Source of the DNA: Pectobacterium sp. A5351
GTDB lineage: Bacteria > Pseudomonadota > Gammaproteobacteria > Enterobacterales > Enterobacteriaceae
DNA: 64,000 bases
Reading direction: 5' to 3'
Assembly (NCBI RefSeq): GCF_028335745.1
Contig: NZ_CP116477.1
Location: forward strand, 1-64,000
Part shown: positions 61,493 through 64,000 of the stretch, one piece after another
How the letters are laid out: each line of letters begins with the position of its first letter
Numbering within the stretch: position 1 is the first letter of the stretch
Program-made: the position numbers and the translations under genes
The notes under the pieces: model-generated
What the model saw: only the letters and a program-made list of their open reading frames with translations
Databases searched by the model: none
What the model was told of the DNA's origin: nothing

Positions 61493-61527
61493 AATAAACC
61501 TGAGCCTGCCGCAGGCTCAGGTTTATT
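61493..61527 (-). terminator. Strong hairpin after the immunity gene
   Basis: A perfect 17-bp inverted repeat (61493-61509 with 61511-61527) has a one-base centre and lies 20 bases after the immunity gene stop. The flanks are AT-rich but without a long T run. Confidence 0.65.
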
Positions 61528-61547
61528 ACATTTAGATTATTATCATG

Positions 61548-62066
61548 TTATCTCAACCAAAATGGCAGATCATCAGGCCCCAGAGCATCATACTGTTCGA
61601 GGGGACGATTTTTATCTTCGATAAACCAAGGTAAGTCAGAAATAACGGTTTTTACTGCTTCGTATTCATACCCTTGATATGAATTGAAAAGCTGGTAATT
61701 TATTTCAGCAGATTCCACACACTCTAAGAATGCTTCGAAATAACGCTTGAATATATCTGATAGCATAGCTTGATTCGGATTTATCCAGCTTTTTTCTCGA
61801 CAGACTATCATTTTATGATCCCAATCAATTGATGTACTGGGGAAGATAGAAAACAAGTCTCTTACTCTATTCATTTTTTCTTTAGCAAGTGATAGTTCTT
61901 CAAGGCGTAGATACCTCTTGTAGAGTCTATCAACTAAAATATCCCAATCTTCATCTGGGTAGTTCAATTTTGTTACATTGTTAATACACTGAAAAAATAG
62001 TGAAAAATCATTGACTGTGCCTAGCTCAACAACTAAATCTCCGCCACTGAATCCTATCGTTTTCAT
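61548..62066 (-). CDS. CdiI-type immunity protein
   Basis: A 172-residue, acidic, cytoplasmic-looking protein without signal peptide. Its ATG overlaps the stop of the toxin-coding frame (ATGA at 62063-62066), the coupling expected for a contact-dependent inhibition toxin and its cognate immunity protein. It shows no motif I can assign to a named family with confidence. It should bind and block the C-terminal nuclease of the CdiA-like protein and would protect the cell even though that toxin is now out of frame. Confidence 0.75.
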   Translation of the reverse strand: MKTIGFSGGDLVVELGTVNDFSLFFQCINNVTKLNYPDEDWDILVDRLYKRYLRLEELSLAKEKMNRVRDLFSIFPSTSIDWDHKMIVCREKSWINPNQAMLSDIFKRYFEAFLECVESAEINYQLFNSYQGYEYEAVKTVISDLPWFIEDKNRPLEQYDALGPDDLPFWLR

Positions 62067-62632
62067 TCTGTTTTAAACCTGATTGATGAAGGGCTAATAC
62101 TGCCATTGGATTTCTCGACGATACTTTGTCTGATAACTGCTCTTTGCTGAGCTGTCACAGTCTGCCCGCGTATATCAATAATAACTTCCTGCTTCATTCC
62201 TGCGGGTAAATTCATCTGACGTTCAATGGCTTGCTTTGATACATTGTTAATTAACCCGCTTTGGTTAGTCGTAAGGTTATAATTTTTTACCTCTATACTG
62301 CAAATTGTACCTAAACACCAGTCTGGGCGTACGCTGCCTGCTGTGCCGTGCGGGACCTCTTTACCGCCTTTAAAGCTGACCTGTTCACGCCAACCTTCTC
62401 CTAGATTTTTACCTACGTCAGTCTCCGACTTTCTCCAGGAAGGACGTTCTATGAGTGCAATTTCACTTTTAACCGTTTCAAACGCCGCTTCGGCCTCTTT
62501 AACTTTCCCTGAGTCTAGATATTTTCTAGCCTGCTTTATTGCCGCCTTACCCGCTACTCCGAGGCCTGGGACAATCGCTGCTGCGGTTAAAAGATAATCA
62601 AGAGAGGTTTGCGCTTCTAATGCACTTTTGAT
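62063..62632 (-). pseudogene. CdiA C-terminal nuclease toxin region, out of frame
   Basis: This open frame encodes 189 residues with no start codon of its own, beginning IKSALEAQTSLDYLL directly after the G6 tract where the upstream cdiA frame stops. Adding one G would join the two as VAGGIKSALEAQ, a natural pretoxin sequence. The last 110 residues have a PD-(D/E)xK nuclease pattern: Glu79 or Glu83 region, Asp104 in RPDW and Glu114-x-Lys116 in IEVKNY, with a Gln-containing helix after. The predicted activity is DNA or RNA cleavage. As read, the toxin is not made, unless by slippage or a phase change at the tract. Confidence 0.8.
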
Positions 62633-64000
62633 CCCCCCGCGACAGGTGTAAAGTCCATGATCATCATGATCGCAGCCATGCGGGCGTCAACACGTTCCTG
62701 TGCCGCTTTATCTCCTCCCTTCGCCGCTTCTATGTCGTTGGCATTTTCCTGAAACATTTGGTCAATCTCATGTTCCAGAAAATTGTATCGGTAGGTTATT
62801 TCAGCAGCATTGGCTGCACTATTCACTCCGCCAGGTGAATTGGTAGCAATTGCGCCAGCCAGAGAACCGATAACTCGGGATATTAACGCACTGGTTTCGT
62901 CCTGCTGGGCAATTTTGAGAAGTGTAACGACTTGTTTATCAAGCTCGCTTTTGTATTTTGGTTCAAACAAACTACTCCCCATTACTGCACCAGCCAGCTC
63001 TGCTGCCAGCGCACCCGCCGCGGCACCTTTAACGTTACCACCGCTTATTTCAGCTGCTATGCCCGCGACGACAGCATGGCTGAGTGATTTGCCCGGGACA
63101 TCAAGAACAGCGCCGTTATCCCCAATAAATTTAGCACCTTCCGCATTGATCTGGCTGCCGATATTACTGAGGAGCGCCGTGGTGAAATTATCTTTAAAGC
63201 TACCGCCGTTAATCGTAGTACCGATGCTGGAGCTGATTACTGACTGTCCAGCAATGCGCTGTGCGACTCTATACCAATCTCCGTTATTCAATACGGGCAG
63301 TTTCTGTGTGCCGCTGACCGCTGTGCCTGTTTTTAAAATCTGATCAAAACCAGCCAGCGCACCACCTATTGCCATTGAAGTAACTAGTGATTTTACAGAA
63401 GCACTGTTACCCAGTGTTTGCATGGTTTTGGTAAGGTTACCTTTGTTGTCGACCAGTGCGACTGCTGCCTGTGAGGTCAGAGCCGTCATACCTGAGTAAA
63501 CTGCTCCGGACATCACAGTGGCTGTCATTCCGGTCGCACCAGCGGCATTGACCGTCGCTGTTGCAGCCATCCCTGCCAGACCTGCACCAGCGGTTACTGC
63601 TGCAACGGCAATGGCAATTACGGCACCCACCACTGGATTCAAACTTTGGGTGGTATGGTTCCAATTTGTGTAGGCATCCTGTACTGCGTTCCATTGCACA
63701 TCTTTACGGGTATTTAACCCTTTCAGCCACGTCGCCCCTGGAGTATTGCTGAGAATCAGTAACGCGTTTTGCAGTGACTGAGCATTGTGTGTTTTTACGG
63801 CAGCGGAAACTCCTGCTGCGGCATCAACGGTAAACTGACCACCAGCGTGGATAGATGGCAATAGCCAGGTGTCCTTGGTGTATCCCCTATCGGAATTTTT
63901 AATGAAGAAGCCTTTCGATGTGGTGATAGTCTGCTCAAACGTGGTGTTTTTTACCGCCTTAAAGATGACTTTACCTTGAGTACTGGTGAGTTTAGCGTTC
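62617..64000 (-). CDS. cdiA: CdiA/filamentous hemagglutinin-type exoprotein, 3' part (5' end outside window)
   Basis: The frame is open from the window edge to 62617, about 460 codons, with the start outside. The first residues (KVIFKAVKNTTFEQTITT) look like FHA-type repeats. The following region, rich in Ala, Gly and Thr with hydrophobic stretches, is a DUF637-type pretoxin segment (GGALAGFDQILKTGTAVSG, GAAAGALAAELAGAVMGSS). It ends early with MDFTPVAGGSKVH because of a G6 tract at 62633-62638; homologues would continue into the toxin. Such proteins are secreted by CdiB to the cell surface and deliver the tip into neighbours. Confidence 0.85.
   Translation of the reverse strand, partial: NAKLTSTQGKVIFKAVKNTTFEQTITTSKGFFIKNSDRGYTKDTWLLPSIHAGGQFTVDAAAGVSAAVKTHNAQSLQNALLILSNTPGATWLKGLNTRKDVQWNAVQDAYTNWNHTTQSLNPVVGAVIAIAVAAVTAGAGLAGMAATATVNAAGATGMTATVMSGAVYSGMTALTSQAAVALVDNKGNLTKTMQTLGNSASVKSLVTSMAIGGALAGFDQILKTGTAVSGTQKLPVLNNGDWYRVAQRIAGQSVISSSIGTTINGGSFKDNFTTALLSNIGSQINAEGAKFIGDNGAVLDVPGKSLSHAVVAGIAAEISGGNVKGAAAGALAAELAGAVMGSSLFEPKYKSELDKQVVTLLKIAQQDETSALISRVIGSLAGAIATNSPGGVNSAANAAEITYRYNFLEHEIDQMFQENANDIEAAKGGDKAAQERVDARMAAIMMIMDFTPVAGGSKVH

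Overview
The window looks like a chromosomal segment of a soft-rot enterobacterium, most likely Pectobacterium. It begins at the first base of dnaA and runs dnaA-dnaN-recF-gyrB. It carries close homologues of E. coli YidA, IbpA/IbpB, YidE, YidQ, YidR, DcuS/DcuR, DppA-F, AvtA and Ggt, has ERIC repeats, and also has beta-glucoside PTS, alkanesulfonate and contact-dependent inhibition genes. The genus is inferred from gene content and remembered protein similarity; no search was run.

Layout. 1-6.1 kb: replication and gyrase core. 6.2-12.5 kb: an accessory block with two translationally overlapping NTPase genes, the second ending in long TPR repeats. It is followed by a complete IS4-type element with intact ends and a 12-bp target duplication that lies inside an intrinsic terminator. 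12.6-17.7 kb: MFS exporter, GFA-type protein, chemoreceptor and a LacI/AscG-type repressor. 17.8-21.4 kb: beta-glucoside PTS (IIB, IIC, IIA) and phospho-beta-glucosidase behind an AscG-like operator. 21.6-31.9 kb: yidA, then a LysR regulator divergent from a seven-gene operon (binding protein, DapA-like aldolase/lyase, two nucleoside hydrolases, two permeases, double ATPase), which looks like an uptake and breakdown route for an N-riboside-like compound. 31.9-33.4 kb: HigBA-type toxin-antitoxin and an acetyltransferase preceded by seven perfect 8-bp repeats. 33.5-38.4 kb: ssuADCB flanked by two paralogous small DUF1471 genes. 38.6-43.5 kb: yidR, yidQ, heat-shock ibpA-ibpB and yidE. 44-49.6 kb: tandem ERIC elements, a dicarboxylate transporter, dcuSR and a 2-hydroxycarboxylate transporter. 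51.0-56.8 kb: dppABCDF with a frameshifted dppA. 56.9-60.5 kb: avtA and ggt. 60.6-64.0 kb: the 3' end of a cdiA-like gene, its nuclease toxin tip put out of frame by a G6 tract, then an immunity gene and two orphan or decayed small genes.

Most interesting points. The NTPase/NTPase-TPR pair resembles a two-gene STAND-like sensor system that I cannot assign to a described family. The nucleoside hydrolase/DapA/Opp-type operon is an unassigned catabolic route. Two genes (dppA and the cdiA toxin) are broken by frameshifts. The octanucleotide tract in the acetyltransferase leader could vary in copy number. No tRNA, rRNA or CRISPR array was seen.
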